Source: Parenemella sanctibonifatiensis
GTDB lineage: Bacteria > Actinomycetota > Actinomycetes > Propionibacteriales > Propionibacteriaceae
Assembly: GCF_002250565.1 (NCBI RefSeq)
Contig: NZ_NMVJ01000001.1
Coordinates: 922,056-986,055 of the forward strand
Reading direction: 5' to 3'
DNA: 64,000 nucleotides
Shown here: positions 1 to 9,494 of the stretch, in pieces
Layout of the letters: each line of letters begins with the position of its first letter
Position numbering within the stretch: position 1 is the stretch's first letter
The notes under the pieces: generated by a model
Database searches by the model: none
What the model was told of the DNA's origin: nothing
What the model saw: the letters and a program-made list of their open reading frames with translations, nothing else
Translations under genes and position numbers: made by a program

Positions 1-79
1 CGTCGCCCCGCCGAAAGCCCGGGAAGCACTTCAGAACTCACGAGCGTCACCAGCGTTCGTCCGACCAGATTGGTTAGCC

Positions 80-253
80 ATGGCTGTTCCCAAGCGCAAG
101 ATGTCGCGCAGCAACACCCGGCACCGCCGCTCGCAGTGGAAGGCCACCGCGGCTGACCTGGTGCCGATCAACGTCCAGGGCCGTCAGGTGCGCGTACCGC
201 GTCGCCTCGTCAAGGCCTACCAGCGCGGCCTGCTCGACCCGCAGGACGCCTGA
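80..253 (+). CDS. rpmF: 50S ribosomal protein L32
   Basis: A 57-residue basic protein starting [17 protein letters not shown], the signature N-terminus of L32 of the large ribosomal subunit. It lacks the two CxxC pairs of the zinc-ribbon form, so it is the zinc-independent type usual in actinobacteria, and it ends [19 protein letters not shown]. The ORF is too short to be obvious among overlapping frames, but length and sequence match the family closely. A terminator-like hairpin follows at about 283-322, so it is probably transcribed alone. Confidence 0.95.
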   Translation: MAVPKRKMSRSNTRHRRSQWKATAADLVPINVQGRQVRVPRRLVKAYQRGLLDPQDA

Positions 254-282
254 GGCACTCGGAGCCCAGCTCCGTCGACACG

Positions 283-322
283 ACACCGCTCACCGGCACG
301 CCGGGGGCGGTGTTTGTGGTTT
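283..322 (+). terminator. rho-independent terminator after rpmF
   Basis: ACACCGC (283-289) pairs with GCGGTGT (307-313), with an inner CCGG/CCGG pair, followed by the T-rich stretch TTTGTGGTTT. It ends the rpmF transcript just before the next gene. Confidence 0.6.
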
Positions 323-334
323 GCTGAGGACCTC

Positions 335-1378
335 ATGGCAGACACGATTCGGCATCACATCCTGCGCGGCCCTCGGCTCAGCGCGCAGCAGTTGCACGAC
401 CTGCTGCAGCTGCGGGCGCGGGTCTTCATCCTCGAGCAGGGCATCATCTGCGACGAGATCGACGGCCACGACCTCGACGCGACCACCACTCACCTGTGGC
501 TGAGCCGGGACGGTGAGGTGGTCTCGACGCTGCGGATGATGGACGGGCCTGATGGCGTACGGGTGGGTCGGGTCTGCACCGCCGCCGCCGAACGTGGCCG
601 CGGCCATGCCACCAAGCTGATGAGCCTGGCCCTGGACGTCATCGGCGATCGCCCCAGCGAGCTGCACGCCCAGGAACCGGTGATCGACTTCTATCGCCCC
701 TTCGGATACGCCCCGGTCGGCGACATCTACCTGGAGGAGGGCGTACGCCACCAGACCATGGTGCGGCCCGGCGCCGGATCCGGTACGCCCCCAGCCCCGG
801 CAGCCGAAGCCGTCGTGGAGCATCGGCCGAGTCGGCGGGTCGCCCCGGAGCCGGTCGGACCGATCGTTGCCGCTGCTGATGGCTCAGCACTGGGCAATCC
901 CGGACCGGCCGGTTGGGCCTGGTACATCGACGACGACTGCTGGGCCAGCGGCGGCTGGAAGCATGCGACGAACAACCGCGGGGAGTTGCAGGCGGTGCTG
1001 GATCTGTTGTGGCAGACCGCCCACGTGGATCGGCCGCTGCAGGTGCTGTGCGACTCGCAGTACACGATCAACGCGTTGACCAAGTGGATGCCGGGCTGGA
1101 AGCGCAAGGGCTGGCGCAAGAAGGACGGCAAGGCGGTGCTCAACCGCGACATCCTGGAGCAGCTCGACCGCGCCCTGGCCGGCCGCGACGTGTCGTTCAG
1201 CTGGGTCAAGGGGCATGCCGGGCATGACCTGAACGAGGCCGCCGACGTCCGCGCCCGAGCCGCGGCGACGGCGTACCAGCAGGGCCGCGACCCCGATCCG
1301 GGGCCCGGATATCCCGACGCCCGGCCCGCGCCGCCCGCCGTTGCCGCGCCGGAAGCGGATCAGGCCGAGCTTTTCTGA
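335..1378 (+). CDS. GNAT acetyltransferase (ElaA-like) fused to RNase HI
   Basis: A 347-residue two-domain protein. Residues 1-150 resemble ElaA-type GNAT acetyltransferases (LLQLRARVFILEQG, then VGRVCTAAAERGRGHATKL as the acetyl-CoA loop). After a Pro/Ala linker, residues about 175-320 form an RNase HI domain that cuts RNA in RNA:DNA hybrids. Its acidic active-site set is visible: D in AADGSALGNPG, E in NRGELQAV, D in CDSQYTIN and D in EAADVRARAA. I chose ATG 335 because GAGGA sits just upstream; an upstream in-frame TTG at 314 lies within the rpmF terminator. The acetyl acceptor is unknown. Domain assignments are confident; why they are fused is not. Confidence 0.88.
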   Translation: MADTIRHHILRGPRLSAQQLHDLLQLRARVFILEQGIICDEIDGHDLDATTTHLWLSRDGEVVSTLRMMDGPDGVRVGRVCTAAAERGRGHATKLMSLALDVIGDRPSELHAQEPVIDFYRPFGYAPVGDIYLEEGVRHQTMVRPGAGSGTPPAPAAEAVVEHRPSRRVAPEPVGPIVAAADGSALGNPGPAGWAWYIDDDCWASGGWKHATNNRGELQAVLDLLWQTAHVDRPLQVLCDSQYTINALTKWMPGWKRKGWRKKDGKAVLNRDILEQLDRALAGRDVSFSWVKGHAGHDLNEAADVRARAAATAYQQGRDPDPGPGYPDARPAPPAVAAPEADQAELF

Positions 1379-1424
1379 ACCGAAACCGTTACCAAGAAGC
1401 GTGCGCCACGCGCCCACTGACGGT

Positions 1425-1430
1425 TAGGCT
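1425..1430 (+). promoter_or_regulatory. -10 box of a leaderless promoter
   Basis: TAGGCT lies exactly 6 nt before the GTG start at 1437 and no Shine-Dalgarno sequence is present, so transcription probably begins at or next to the start codon. Confidence 0.55.
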
Positions 1431-1436
1431 GCCCTC

Positions 1437-2393
1437 GTGAGTAATCCTCCTTATGGTCAATCAGGCGGCAACGGCGACGGCGGCTGGGGCCAGCAGCCCA
1501 ACAACGGGGCCAACAACAACTTCGGCCAGCAGCCCGGCGAGGGCTGGGGTCAGGGCGGCCAGCAGCAGGGCGGCTTCGGCCAGAGCCCGCAGTCGGCCAA
1601 CCAGCCCGGCCCGGAATGGGGCCAGGGCGGCCAGCAGCAGGGCGGTCAGTCGCAGGGCGGCCAGAGCTTCGGCCAGGGCCAGCCTCAGAGCGGCCAGTAC
1701 GGTCAGGGCCAGCCCCAGGGCGGACAGGGCCAGTACGGGCAGGGACAGCCCCAGGGGGGCCAGTACGGCCAGGGCCAGTACGGGCAGGGCCAGGGCCAGC
1801 CCCAGGGCGGCCAGCAGCAGGGCTTCGGCGGCCAGCAGGGCTTCGGGCAGCAGCCCGGCCAGCCTGCCTTTGGCCAGTCGGCCGGTTCCAAGCCGAACAT
1901 TGTCGCGATCATCGCCGGTGTTGCCGTGGCGGCGCTGGTCGTGGTCGGCGCGATTTTCTTCCTGCCGAGCCTGCTCGGCGGCGGCAACCCCGAGGTCGGC
2001 GACTGCATCATCGTGGTGCAGAACGACGAGGGTGACTTCGAGCACGAGGATGCCAGCTGCGACGACCCCAGCGAGGAGATCGTCTATCACGTGGTCCAGG
2101 CCGAGAGCGGCCCGGCCAGCTGCGGCGAGAACTACTCCGAGTACTACGAGGAGGAGGAAGGCAGCGGCGATCGTCGCTTCACCGCCTGCCTCACCCCGAT
2201 CTTCGAGTCGGGCGAGTGCCTCGCCAGCAGTGGCAGTGTCCTGGTCAAGGTGGACTGCAACGCGGTGAATGCCGAGATCAAGATCGAGCAGCGGGTCGAC
2301 AGCGCCGACGAGAGCGCCTGCAGCGCCGATACGGTGCCGCTGGTGTACGAACTGCCCGCGCCGGGCATCACCTACTGCGCCACGCAGCCCTGA
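1437..2393 (+). CDS. LppU/SCO3897-like membrane-anchored protein with Gln/Gly-rich N-terminus
   Basis: A 318-residue protein. Residues 1-150 are low-complexity Gly/Gln-rich repeats of the type GQPQGGQYGQGQ (DNA repeats about 1500-1860). A single transmembrane helix follows (PNIVAIIAGVAVAALVVVGA) and then an extracytoplasmic domain of about 140 residues. That domain begins EVGDCI and has six or more cysteines, the arrangement of the actinobacterial LppU/SCO3897 group whose function is unknown. The cytoplasmic repeat tail resembles condensate-prone sequences, which is inference. It has its own leaderless-type promoter. The family name is a moderate-confidence call from the VGDC motif and layout. 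Confidence 0.72.
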   Translation: MSNPPYGQSGGNGDGGWGQQPNNGANNNFGQQPGEGWGQGGQQQGGFGQSPQSANQPGPEWGQGGQQQGGQSQGGQSFGQGQPQSGQYGQGQPQGGQGQYGQGQPQGGQYGQGQYGQGQGQPQGGQQQGFGGQQGFGQQPGQPAFGQSAGSKPNIVAIIAGVAVAALVVVGAIFFLPSLLGGGNPEVGDCIIVVQNDEGDFEHEDASCDDPSEEIVYHVVQAESGPASCGENYSEYYEEEEGSGDRRFTACLTPIFESGECLASSGSVLVKVDCNAVNAEIKIEQRVDSADESACSADTVPLVYELPAPGITYCATQP

Positions 2394-2428
2394 TCCCCCA
2401 GCCCTGATCGGCTGAGACTGACGGCTCC

Positions 2429-2459
2429 GACTCCCGCGTCCGACCAGGGCGCGGGAGTC
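2429..2459 (+). terminator. terminator hairpin after the LppU-like gene
   Basis: GACTCCCGCG (2429-2438) pairs perfectly with CGCGGGAGTC (2450-2459). There is no clear T-tract, as is common for actinobacterial terminators. Confidence 0.6.
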
Positions 2460-2520
2460 ATGCGTCCCGGGGTCGTACGCAGGATGGCTGCGACGCCGGC
2501 AGGGACACGGGCCCGCTGGC

Positions 2521-2526
2521 TACAGT
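2521..2526 (+). promoter_or_regulatory. -10 box of a leaderless promoter
   Basis: TACAGT lies 7 nt before ATG 2534. No ribosome-binding site precedes that ATG. Confidence 0.5.
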
Positions 2527-2533
2527 GCTGGCC

Positions 2534-3778
2534 ATGACCTCCCTCGCCATCGTCAATGCCCATGTCGTGCCCGTCACCGGAGACCCGTTCGACGGCTCGC
2601 TGGTGATGGAGGGGACCACCATCACCGCGCTCGGCCCGGATGTCACCATCCCGGACGATGCGCAGATCGTCGACGCCGACGGCGCCTGGCTCACCCCGGG
2701 CCTGGTCGAGGCCCACGGTCACGTCGGCATCGCCGAGGAGTCCCACGGTTGGGCCGGCGACGACACCAACGAATCCTCCGAGGTCAACGGCGCCCGGTTT
2801 CGCGCCCTCGACGCGATCCATCCCACCGATGAGGGCTTCCGCGATGCGTTGTCGGGTGGGGTCACCACCATCGTGGTGAAGCCGGGATCGGCCAACCCGA
2901 TCGGCGGCCAGACGGTCGCCCTGAAGACCTGGGGTCGGATCGTCGACGAGATGGTGATCCGGGCACCGGCCTCGATCAAGTCGGCCCTGGGCGAAAACCC
3001 GAAGCGGATCCACGGCTCGGACAACAACCGGCTGCCGAAGACCCGGCAAGGCGTGGCCGCGGTGTTGCGGGAGGCGTTCACCGCCACCCGGGACCACCTG
3101 GCCGCCAAGGAGCATGCCGAGGCTGAGGGCAAGCCGTACGCCACCGATCTCACCCATGAGGCGTTGGGTCTGGTGCTGTCGGGTGAGATTCCGTGGAGTC
3201 AGCACTGCCACCGGGTCGACGACATCGCCACTGCGATCCGGATCGCCGATGAGTTCGGCTACCGGTTGATCATCGACCACGGCACCGAGGCCCACCTGAT
3301 CGCCGACCTGCTGGCCGAACGCGAGCTGCCGGTGGTGATCGGGCCGCTGTTCACCGATCGCGCCAAGCAGGAACTCCAGCACCGCTCCCTCACCAACCCG
3401 GGCCGCCTGGCACGCGCCGGCGTACGGCTCGCCCTCACCACCGACGCCCCGGTGGTGCCGATCGAGTTGCTCGTCGTGCAGGCGATCCTGGCCGTCAAGG
3501 AGGGCCTGGACCGGGACGCGGCGTTCCGCGCCATCACCCACGGCCCGGCCGAGATCATGGGCATCGGCGACCGGGTCGGCAGCCTGGCCGAGGGCAAGGA
3601 CGCCGATGTCGTGCTGTGGAGCGGCGACCCGCTGGAGGTCGCCAGCCGCGCGCTGCGGGTCTGGGTCGATGGCCGCGAGGTCCACCACTACGACCCCGAC
3701 ACCCGCGAGGGCATCACCCTCGACCCGTACGCGACGCTCGGCACCACCGTCGCCGGCCCGCAGCGCGGCCGCCGCTGA
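2534..3778 (+). CDS. imidazolonepropionase-like amidohydrolase
   Basis: A 414-residue metal-dependent hydrolase of the amidohydrolase superfamily. The N-terminal beta-sandwich strand SLAIVNAHVVPV is followed by the first metal site GLVEAHGHVG (HxH). Further metal ligands are probably His in SQHCHR, His in IIDHGTEAH and Asp in TTDAPV. The C-terminal GKDADVVLWSGDPL strand closes the sandwich. The substrate cannot be told from sequence; relatives hydrolyse cyclic amides, dipeptides or hydantoin-like rings. The first ATG fits the leaderless promoter at 2521; a GTG 9 nt upstream is less likely. It stands alone, with no histidine-degradation genes nearby, so HutI function is unlikely. Confidence 0.85.
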   Translation: MTSLAIVNAHVVPVTGDPFDGSLVMEGTTITALGPDVTIPDDAQIVDADGAWLTPGLVEAHGHVGIAEESHGWAGDDTNESSEVNGARFRALDAIHPTDEGFRDALSGGVTTIVVKPGSANPIGGQTVALKTWGRIVDEMVIRAPASIKSALGENPKRIHGSDNNRLPKTRQGVAAVLREAFTATRDHLAAKEHAEAEGKPYATDLTHEALGLVLSGEIPWSQHCHRVDDIATAIRIADEFGYRLIIDHGTEAHLIADLLAERELPVVIGPLFTDRAKQELQHRSLTNPGRLARAGVRLALTTDAPVVPIELLVVQAILAVKEGLDRDAAFRAITHGPAEIMGIGDRVGSLAEGKDADVVLWSGDPLEVASRALRVWVDGREVHHYDPDTREGITLDPYATLGTTVAGPQRGRR

Positions 3779-3867
3779 CGGCGTACCCGCCCGACCTCAG
3801 CCACCCGGCGTACGCCGGCGGCCGCACTGCGCCGCACAGGCGGCCTTGGGCTCGTCGCCGGATTGGG

Positions 3868-4778
3868 TCAGTTGGCGATCCAATTCCCATTGGCATCACG
3901 CATGTAGTCCTCGACCTCGCCCGCGACACCGATGGTGGCGTCAGTCATCACCGACAGCTGTACCGTCGCGGTGTTGTCAGTCTCCCCATCGGCCTCAACC
4001 GAGGGGAGCTCGATCTCGATTGCGTTGTCGGGATCGGTCCCGGAGGCAGCGCAATCGCCCACGACGGTGAGGGTCGAGAGGTCATCAGCAATGTAGGTGC
4101 CCGGCTCGGGCGCAGACTCGTCGAAGTCTGAGATCGGGTTGGGCGCCTTGCTGGAGGTGAGTCCCAGTGCGGTGGTGATGATCTCCGCGTCGGTGGTCTC
4201 GCCTTCACTGCCTCCGCTGAGGTGGGCATCCACCACTTCTTGACCGGTCGCGCCATCGGTGTGGAACGCCCGGCGAACATCTGGATGTTCTGTCCGATCT
4301 GCAGGGCCGTCAGACCGCGCTCCTTGCCGTTGGCGATGATCTCGTCAACCTCGGCGATCACCTCATCAATCGAGGATGCCTCGGTGCGTTCCAGAAGCGC
4401 CTCTTCAGCCCGCGCCCGTTGACCGGCGTCTGATCCTGCCGACAGGAGGCGGTCGGGTTGGCCGTCGAACTACGTGATCGCCACGTCAGCCGCGCAGACC
4501 TGCGCGTCACCGAGCGCCCTGCCGGTCACAACGATCTCGTCGATGACAAGGTTGTCGGCGTCGGCGCCCATGACCTCGCGAAGATCGTCAGGAAGTCGGA
4601 TCGTCACGTCGGCCGAAGGCTCGATGCCATTCGTCTGAAACTCATAGACGTTGCCAGCGGAATCGCCCCCAGACTCGTCGGTCGGGGTCTCGGCCGGGCC
4701 GGAGGAGCATCCAGCAAGGGTGAGGCCAAGGATTGCGGCGGCGAGCACCGTTGCTGGTCGGTGCAATGCTTTCATCAT
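3868..4778 (-). pseudogene. disrupted lipoprotein gene (in-frame TAG plus frameshift)
   Basis: Reading leftward from ATG 4778, a lipoprotein signal peptide with lipobox LAGC opens a protein that stops at a TAG codon (4470-4472). The same frame then continues open (FDGQPDRLLSAGSDAG through GLTALQIGQNIQMFAG) to about 4260. There the coding sense shifts by one base into the frame that runs DGATGQEVVDAHLSGG and ends at GNWIAN*. The three pieces together form a plausible secreted lipoprotein of about 300 residues. One stop and one frameshift point to a decaying gene, or to two assembly errors. I do not recognise the family. No adjacent gene shares its strand closely. Confidence 0.65.
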
Positions 4779-4910
4779 CTGTCTCGCGCTGGGGTGCGCG
4801 CCCCTCTCGGAGTGGACTCCCCGGCTCGGTTTTGAGCCAATTCGTGGAAGCCTATCGGGTCCTGGTGGCAGCGACCCCCATCACGACTTCAGGCCACGAA
4901 AGGAATGACG

Positions 4911-4951
4911 AAGGCCCCGACTCCCCCATGCTTCCAGGGGATCGGGGCCTT
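4911..4951 (-). terminator. terminator downstream of tRNA-Ser(CGA)
   Basis: AAGGCCCCGA (4911-4920) is the exact reverse complement of TCGGGGCCTT (4942-4951). It begins six bases beyond the 3' CCA of the tRNA on the minus strand. Confidence 0.75.
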
Positions 4952-4956
4952 GGTTC

Positions 4957-5044
4957 TGGCGGTGACGGTGGGATTTGAACCCACGGTAGGTTTCCCTACA
5001 CTCGCTTTCGAGGCGAGCACTTTCGGCCGCTCAGTCACGTCACC
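4957..5044 (-). tRNA. tRNA-Ser(CGA)
   Basis: On the minus strand the acceptor GGTGACG pairs with CGTCACC. The discriminator is G and CCA is encoded. The anticodon arm is CTCGC-CTCGAAA-GCGAG, giving anticodon CGA (reads UCG). A long variable arm (GTAGG/CCTAC) identifies a class II serine tRNA, and the T-arm is GTGGG-TTCAAAT-CCCAC. A terminator follows directly. Confidence 0.95.
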
Positions 5045-5104
5045 GCCGAGAAGGTTAGCGCGGCTGACGCCACAGAAGCCAATCCGCGTTGATGCCGGTC
5101 GGGC

Positions 5105-6239
<1,135 letters not shown>

Positions 6240-6375
6240 GGCGTCTCCTTCACCGATCCGACTCGCACACATCGTGTCAGATGGTACCCCGGTCGGCGAC
6301 CCCGTGGACGCCGCCCTGACCCCGGTCCTCACCGCGGCCCTCGCGCCCACGGGTGCGTAGGTCGGCCCCACGCCT

Positions 6376-6381
6376 TAGGCT
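6376..6381 (+). promoter_or_regulatory. -10 box of the leaderless upp promoter
   Basis: TAGGCT is followed by 6 nt and the GTG start of upp at 6388, the same layout as at 1425. Confidence 0.55.
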
Positions 6382-6387
6382 GCCCCC

Positions 6388-7029
6388 GTGGAACTGCGCA
6401 TCATTGATCATCCGCTGGTGGACCACAAGCTGACGCTGCTCCGCAGCCGGGACACCGACCAGCCCACTTTTCGGCGGCTCACCGAGGAGCTCGTGACACT
6501 GCTGGCGTACGAGGCGACCCGCGAGGTCCGCACCGAGCAACACACCGTCACCACCCCGGTCAGCCCGACCGTCGGCTCGCGACTGACCGCGCCCCAGCCA
6601 CTGGTGGTGCCGATCTTGCGCGCCGGTCTGGGGATGCTGGAGGGCATGACCCGGCTGATGCCGAGCGCCGATGTCGGCTTCGTCGGGATGGTGCGCAACG
6701 AGGAGACCCTGCAGCCGGTGACGTACGCCGAACGACTCCCCCACGATCTGTCGGGGCGGCAGTGTTACGTGCTGGATCCGATGCTGGCCACGGGTGGTTC
6801 GCTGGGCGGCACGGTCAACTTCCTGGTCGACCGGGGCGCGGACGACATCACCGCAATCTGCCTGCTGGCCGCTCCGGAGGGGGTCGAGAAGATGCGCGAA
6901 CTCACCGCGCACCTGTCGGTCCCGTTGCGCCTGGTGGTGGCCGCCGTCGACGAACGCCTCGACGAGCACGGCTACATCGTGCCCGGGCTGGGCGATGCCG
7001 GCGACCGGCTCTACGGCGCCGCGGAATAA
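6388..7029 (+). CDS. upp: uracil phosphoribosyltransferase
   Basis: A 213-residue cytosolic salvage enzyme that joins uracil and PRPP to give UMP. Recognised from [14 protein letters not shown], the PRPP-binding loop [13 protein letters not shown], and the C-terminal uracil-binding [16 protein letters not shown]. Length is typical. The GTG start has a leaderless-type promoter and no Shine-Dalgarno sequence. It is divergent from the tadA operon. Confidence 0.96.
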   Translation: MELRIIDHPLVDHKLTLLRSRDTDQPTFRRLTEELVTLLAYEATREVRTEQHTVTTPVSPTVGSRLTAPQPLVVPILRAGLGMLEGMTRLMPSADVGFVGMVRNEETLQPVTYAERLPHDLSGRQCYVLDPMLATGGSLGGTVNFLVDRGADDITAICLLAAPEGVEKMRELTAHLSVPLRLVVAAVDERLDEHGYIVPGLGDAGDRLYGAAE

Positions 7030-7075
7030 CGCTTGACCGGGCTCACGCAATTTCGTTCCGGGGCGAGTGCGCGAG

Positions 7076-7094
7076 TAAGCTGACCCTAACTTTC
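7076..7094 (+). promoter_or_regulatory. possible DtxR/IdeR iron box
   Basis: TAAGCTGACCCTAACTTTC shows a weak dyad and about 12 of 19 matches to the corynebacterial iron box TTAGGTTAGSCTAACCTAA. It lies 16 bp before the heme oxygenase start, a gene often controlled by DtxR in relatives. The match is imperfect, so this is only a candidate. Confidence 0.3.
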
Positions 7095-7110
7095 AGCGCC
7101 AGGAGTCCCG

Positions 7111-7788
7111 ATGACCGTTCGTACGCCCGAACCGACCGCCCGCCAGGCCGATCTGGGGCTGTCCGCCCGTCTTCGCAGCGCCACCTCCGAGGCCCACGAG
7201 GGCGCCGAGCAGAGCCCCTTCATGGCCAAGCTGGTCGAGGGCCGCTCCAGCGTGGATGCGGTGCTCGCCCTGATGGTGCAGCAGCACGTCCTCTACGAGG
7301 CGATGGAGAAGGTCCAGGGCAGCCTGGCGGCCGATCCGCTGCTGACCTTCGTGCACGACCATTCGCTGGACCGCAGCGAGGCGCTGGCCGCCGACCTGCT
7401 GCGCCTGATCGGGCCGGGCTGGCAGGGCATGATCGCCCGCGACGAGCTCCCTGTGATGGACGCCACCCGCGCGTACGTCGGCCGGGTGCTCGAGGCCGAT
7501 CCGGAGTGGCTGGTCGCCAACCACTACGTGCGCTATCTGGGGGACCTGTCCGGAGGCCAGATTCTGGGCGTACTCTTCGGGCGCCATTACGGTCTGGCCG
7601 GGCTGGAGTTCTACCGCTTCCCCAACATCACCAAGGTCAAGCCCTACAAGGACCGCTACCGGGCCCAGCTCGACCTGCTGGGCAGCCAGCATCCGGAGGC
7701 CGCCGACCGCATCGTCATCCACGCCTCCGATGCCTTCCGCCGCAACGCTGCGTTGTTCGGTGAGTTGGAGCAGCACGTCGCCGCATGA
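7111..7788 (+). CDS. biliverdin-producing heme oxygenase
   Basis: A 225-residue enzyme that opens heme to biliverdin, CO and ferrous iron. The proximal heme ligand is His29 in SEAHEGAE, and the flexible distal-helix glycines are in YLGDLSGGQILG. Length matches bacterial HmuO-type enzymes. AGGAG (7101-7105) serves ATG 7111. Its stop overlaps the start of the next gene by four bases (ATGA), so the pair is translationally coupled. A weak DtxR-like site upstream suggests iron control. Confidence 0.93.
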   Translation: MTVRTPEPTARQADLGLSARLRSATSEAHEGAEQSPFMAKLVEGRSSVDAVLALMVQQHVLYEAMEKVQGSLAADPLLTFVHDHSLDRSEALAADLLRLIGPGWQGMIARDELPVMDATRAYVGRVLEADPEWLVANHYVRYLGDLSGGQILGVLFGRHYGLAGLEFYRFPNITKVKPYKDRYRAQLDLLGSQHPEAADRIVIHASDAFRRNAALFGELEQHVAA

Positions 7789-8411
7789 CTGAGTTCCTCG
7801 CCTGGCTCGACAGCCTGCCGCTCATCGTCGTGATGATCGCCTTCTGGTGCGGCGCCATGATCCGATCCAATTCGACCTATTGGATCGGCCGCTTGGCGCG
7901 CTTCGGGGTGGGCAAGGCCGTTGATCGCCACCGGGCCGCTCGAGAGCGTACGCCGGTGGGGTCCGGTGTCATTGACGCCCGCGACCCGGGCGTCGGGCTG
8001 CCGGAAGCGCCGGAGCATGCCCCTGTCGAGGAGGACGACCCCGCCCGTCTCACCCGCAAGGAACTTGCCCGCCGACTCGTCGACCGGCTCGGCCCGATCG
8101 CCGTCTCGGTCGGCTTCCTGACCGTCGGCCTGCAGACGGCCATCATGCTGACCTCGGGCGCCATCAGGATGCCGCTGTCGCGCTTCATCCCGGCGACCAT
8201 GATCGGGGCCGTGGCCTGGTCGCTGGTCTATTCGACCGTCGGCATGGGCGTCATCGGCGCCTTCTGGGCTGCCATCCTGGGCAACCCACTCACCGCCGTT
8301 GCGCTGGTGCTCGTGGTGGCCCTCATCATCGTCGGGGCAGTGTTCCTGGATCGCCGGGTGTTGGCGTGGGCACATCGCAAGGTCGGCAGCACACCCGCCG
8401 ACCCGGCCTGA
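7785..8411 (+). CDS. DedA/VTT-like membrane protein
   Basis: A 208-residue membrane protein with an N-terminal helix (LPLIVVMIAFWCGAMI), a polar charged middle (residues about 45-95), and three C-terminal helices including MPLSRFIPATMIGAVAWSLVYSTVG. That last segment resembles the conserved region of DedA/SNARE-associated proteins. It is shorter and more polar in the middle than classical DedA proteins, so the family call is tentative. Its start codon overlaps the heme oxygenase stop, so a membrane role linked to heme or iron handling is possible but unproven. Confidence 0.65.
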   Translation: MTEFLAWLDSLPLIVVMIAFWCGAMIRSNSTYWIGRLARFGVGKAVDRHRAARERTPVGSGVIDARDPGVGLPEAPEHAPVEEDDPARLTRKELARRLVDRLGPIAVSVGFLTVGLQTAIMLTSGAIRMPLSRFIPATMIGAVAWSLVYSTVGMGVIGAFWAAILGNPLTAVALVLVVALIIVGAVFLDRRVLAWAHRKVGSTPADPA

Positions 8412-8430
8412 GCCTCAGTCGCCGGCCTGA

Positions 8431-9357
8431 TCAGTAGAAGTACGGGAACTGCGACCAGTCCGGTTCCCGCTTCTCCAGGAACGAGTCCCGGCCCTCAACG
8501 GCCTCATCGGTCATGTACGCCAGTCGGGTCGTTTCGCCGGCGAACACCTGCTGGCCGACCAGCCCGTCGTCGATGGCGTTGAAGGCAAACTTCAGCATCC
8601 GTTGGGCGGTCGGCGACTTGCGGCAGATCTCGGCGGCCCATTCCAGGCCGACCCGTTCCAGGTCGGCATGCGGCACCACCTCGTTGACCATGCCCATCCG
8701 GTGCGCCTGCTCGGCGTCATAGGGACGCCCCAGGAAGAAGATCTCGCGGGCAAACTTCTGGCCCACCTGACGCGCCAGGTACGCCGACCCGTAGCCGCCG
8801 TCGAAGGAACCGACATCAGCATCGGTCTGCTTGAAGCGGGCATGCTCGGCGCTGGCCAGAGTGAGGTCGCAGACGACGTGGAGCGAGTGGCCACCGCCAG
8901 CAGCCCAGCCGTTGACCAATGCGATGACCACCTTGGGCATGAAGCGGATCTGCCGCTGCACCTCGAGGATGTGGAGTCGTCCCAGCCGGGCAGCACGGTC
9001 GGCCTCATCCTCGCCGTCGGCGCGGCCGTACTCATAACCTGCCCGGCCCCGGATCCGCTGGTCGCCGCCGGAGCAGAACGCCCAGCCGCCGTCCTTGGGC
9101 GAGGGACCGTTGCCGGTCAACAGCACGCAGCCGATCTTGGGATTGGTGCGGGCATCCTCCAGCGCCGTCGCCAGTTCGTCCACCGTCTGAGGCCGGAAGG
9201 CGTTGCGCACCTCGGGCCGATTGAAGGCGATCCGCACCGCCGGCACCTGCTTGGCGCGGTGATAGGTGATGTCGGTGAACTCGAAGCCGGGCACCGGCTC
9301 CCACAACTCCGCATCCACGACGGCTCCCGGCTGATTCTGCTCTCCATGCATGTCCAC
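8431..9357 (-). CDS. menB: 1,4-dihydroxy-2-naphthoyl-CoA synthase
   Basis: A 308-residue crotonase-fold enzyme that cyclises o-succinylbenzoyl-CoA in menaquinone synthesis. Family signatures are AFCSGGDQRIRGRAGY, NGWAAGGGHSLHVVCDLTLAS (oxyanion hole), DADVGSFDGGYGSAYLARQVG, and the C-terminus EPDWSQFPYFY. GTG 9357 is preferred because TAGTCT sits exactly 6 nt upstream; an ATG two codons later is an alternative. No other men gene is in this window. Confidence 0.95.
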   Translation of the reverse strand: MDMHGEQNQPGAVVDAELWEPVPGFEFTDITYHRAKQVPAVRIAFNRPEVRNAFRPQTVDELATALEDARTNPKIGCVLLTGNGPSPKDGGWAFCSGGDQRIRGRAGYEYGRADGEDEADRAARLGRLHILEVQRQIRFMPKVVIALVNGWAAGGGHSLHVVCDLTLASAEHARFKQTDADVGSFDGGYGSAYLARQVGQKFAREIFFLGRPYDAEQAHRMGMVNEVVPHADLERVGLEWAAEICRKSPTAQRMLKFAFNAIDDGLVGQQVFAGETTRLAYMTDEAVEGRDSFLEKREPDWSQFPYFY

Positions 9358-9363
9358 GGCTCG

Positions 9364-9369
9364 AGACTA
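9364..9369 (-). promoter_or_regulatory. -10 box of the leaderless menB promoter
   Basis: On the minus strand TAGTCT lies 6 nt before GTG 9357 and no ribosome-binding site intervenes. Confidence 0.5.
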
Positions 9370-9494
9370 CTGGGATTTCGCAGATGAACGTCGGGTGAAC
9401 TGAACCCCCGGGGCGGTAGACAAGGGCTTGTCCGTCCCCGGATGGGCATCCGCGTACCCTGCCAAGCCCGACAACCCCCGGAAAGGGAGATGCC

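Noticed and set aside
314-334. TTG 314 as start of the GNAT-RNase HI gene
   Set aside because: It lies in the rpmF terminator; ATG 335 has GAGGA upstream and matches family N-termini.
4470-4472. Stop-codon readthrough or TAG recoding in the lipoprotein gene
   Set aside because: There is a second lesion (a frameshift) downstream and no stimulatory structure, so decay or sequencing error is simpler.
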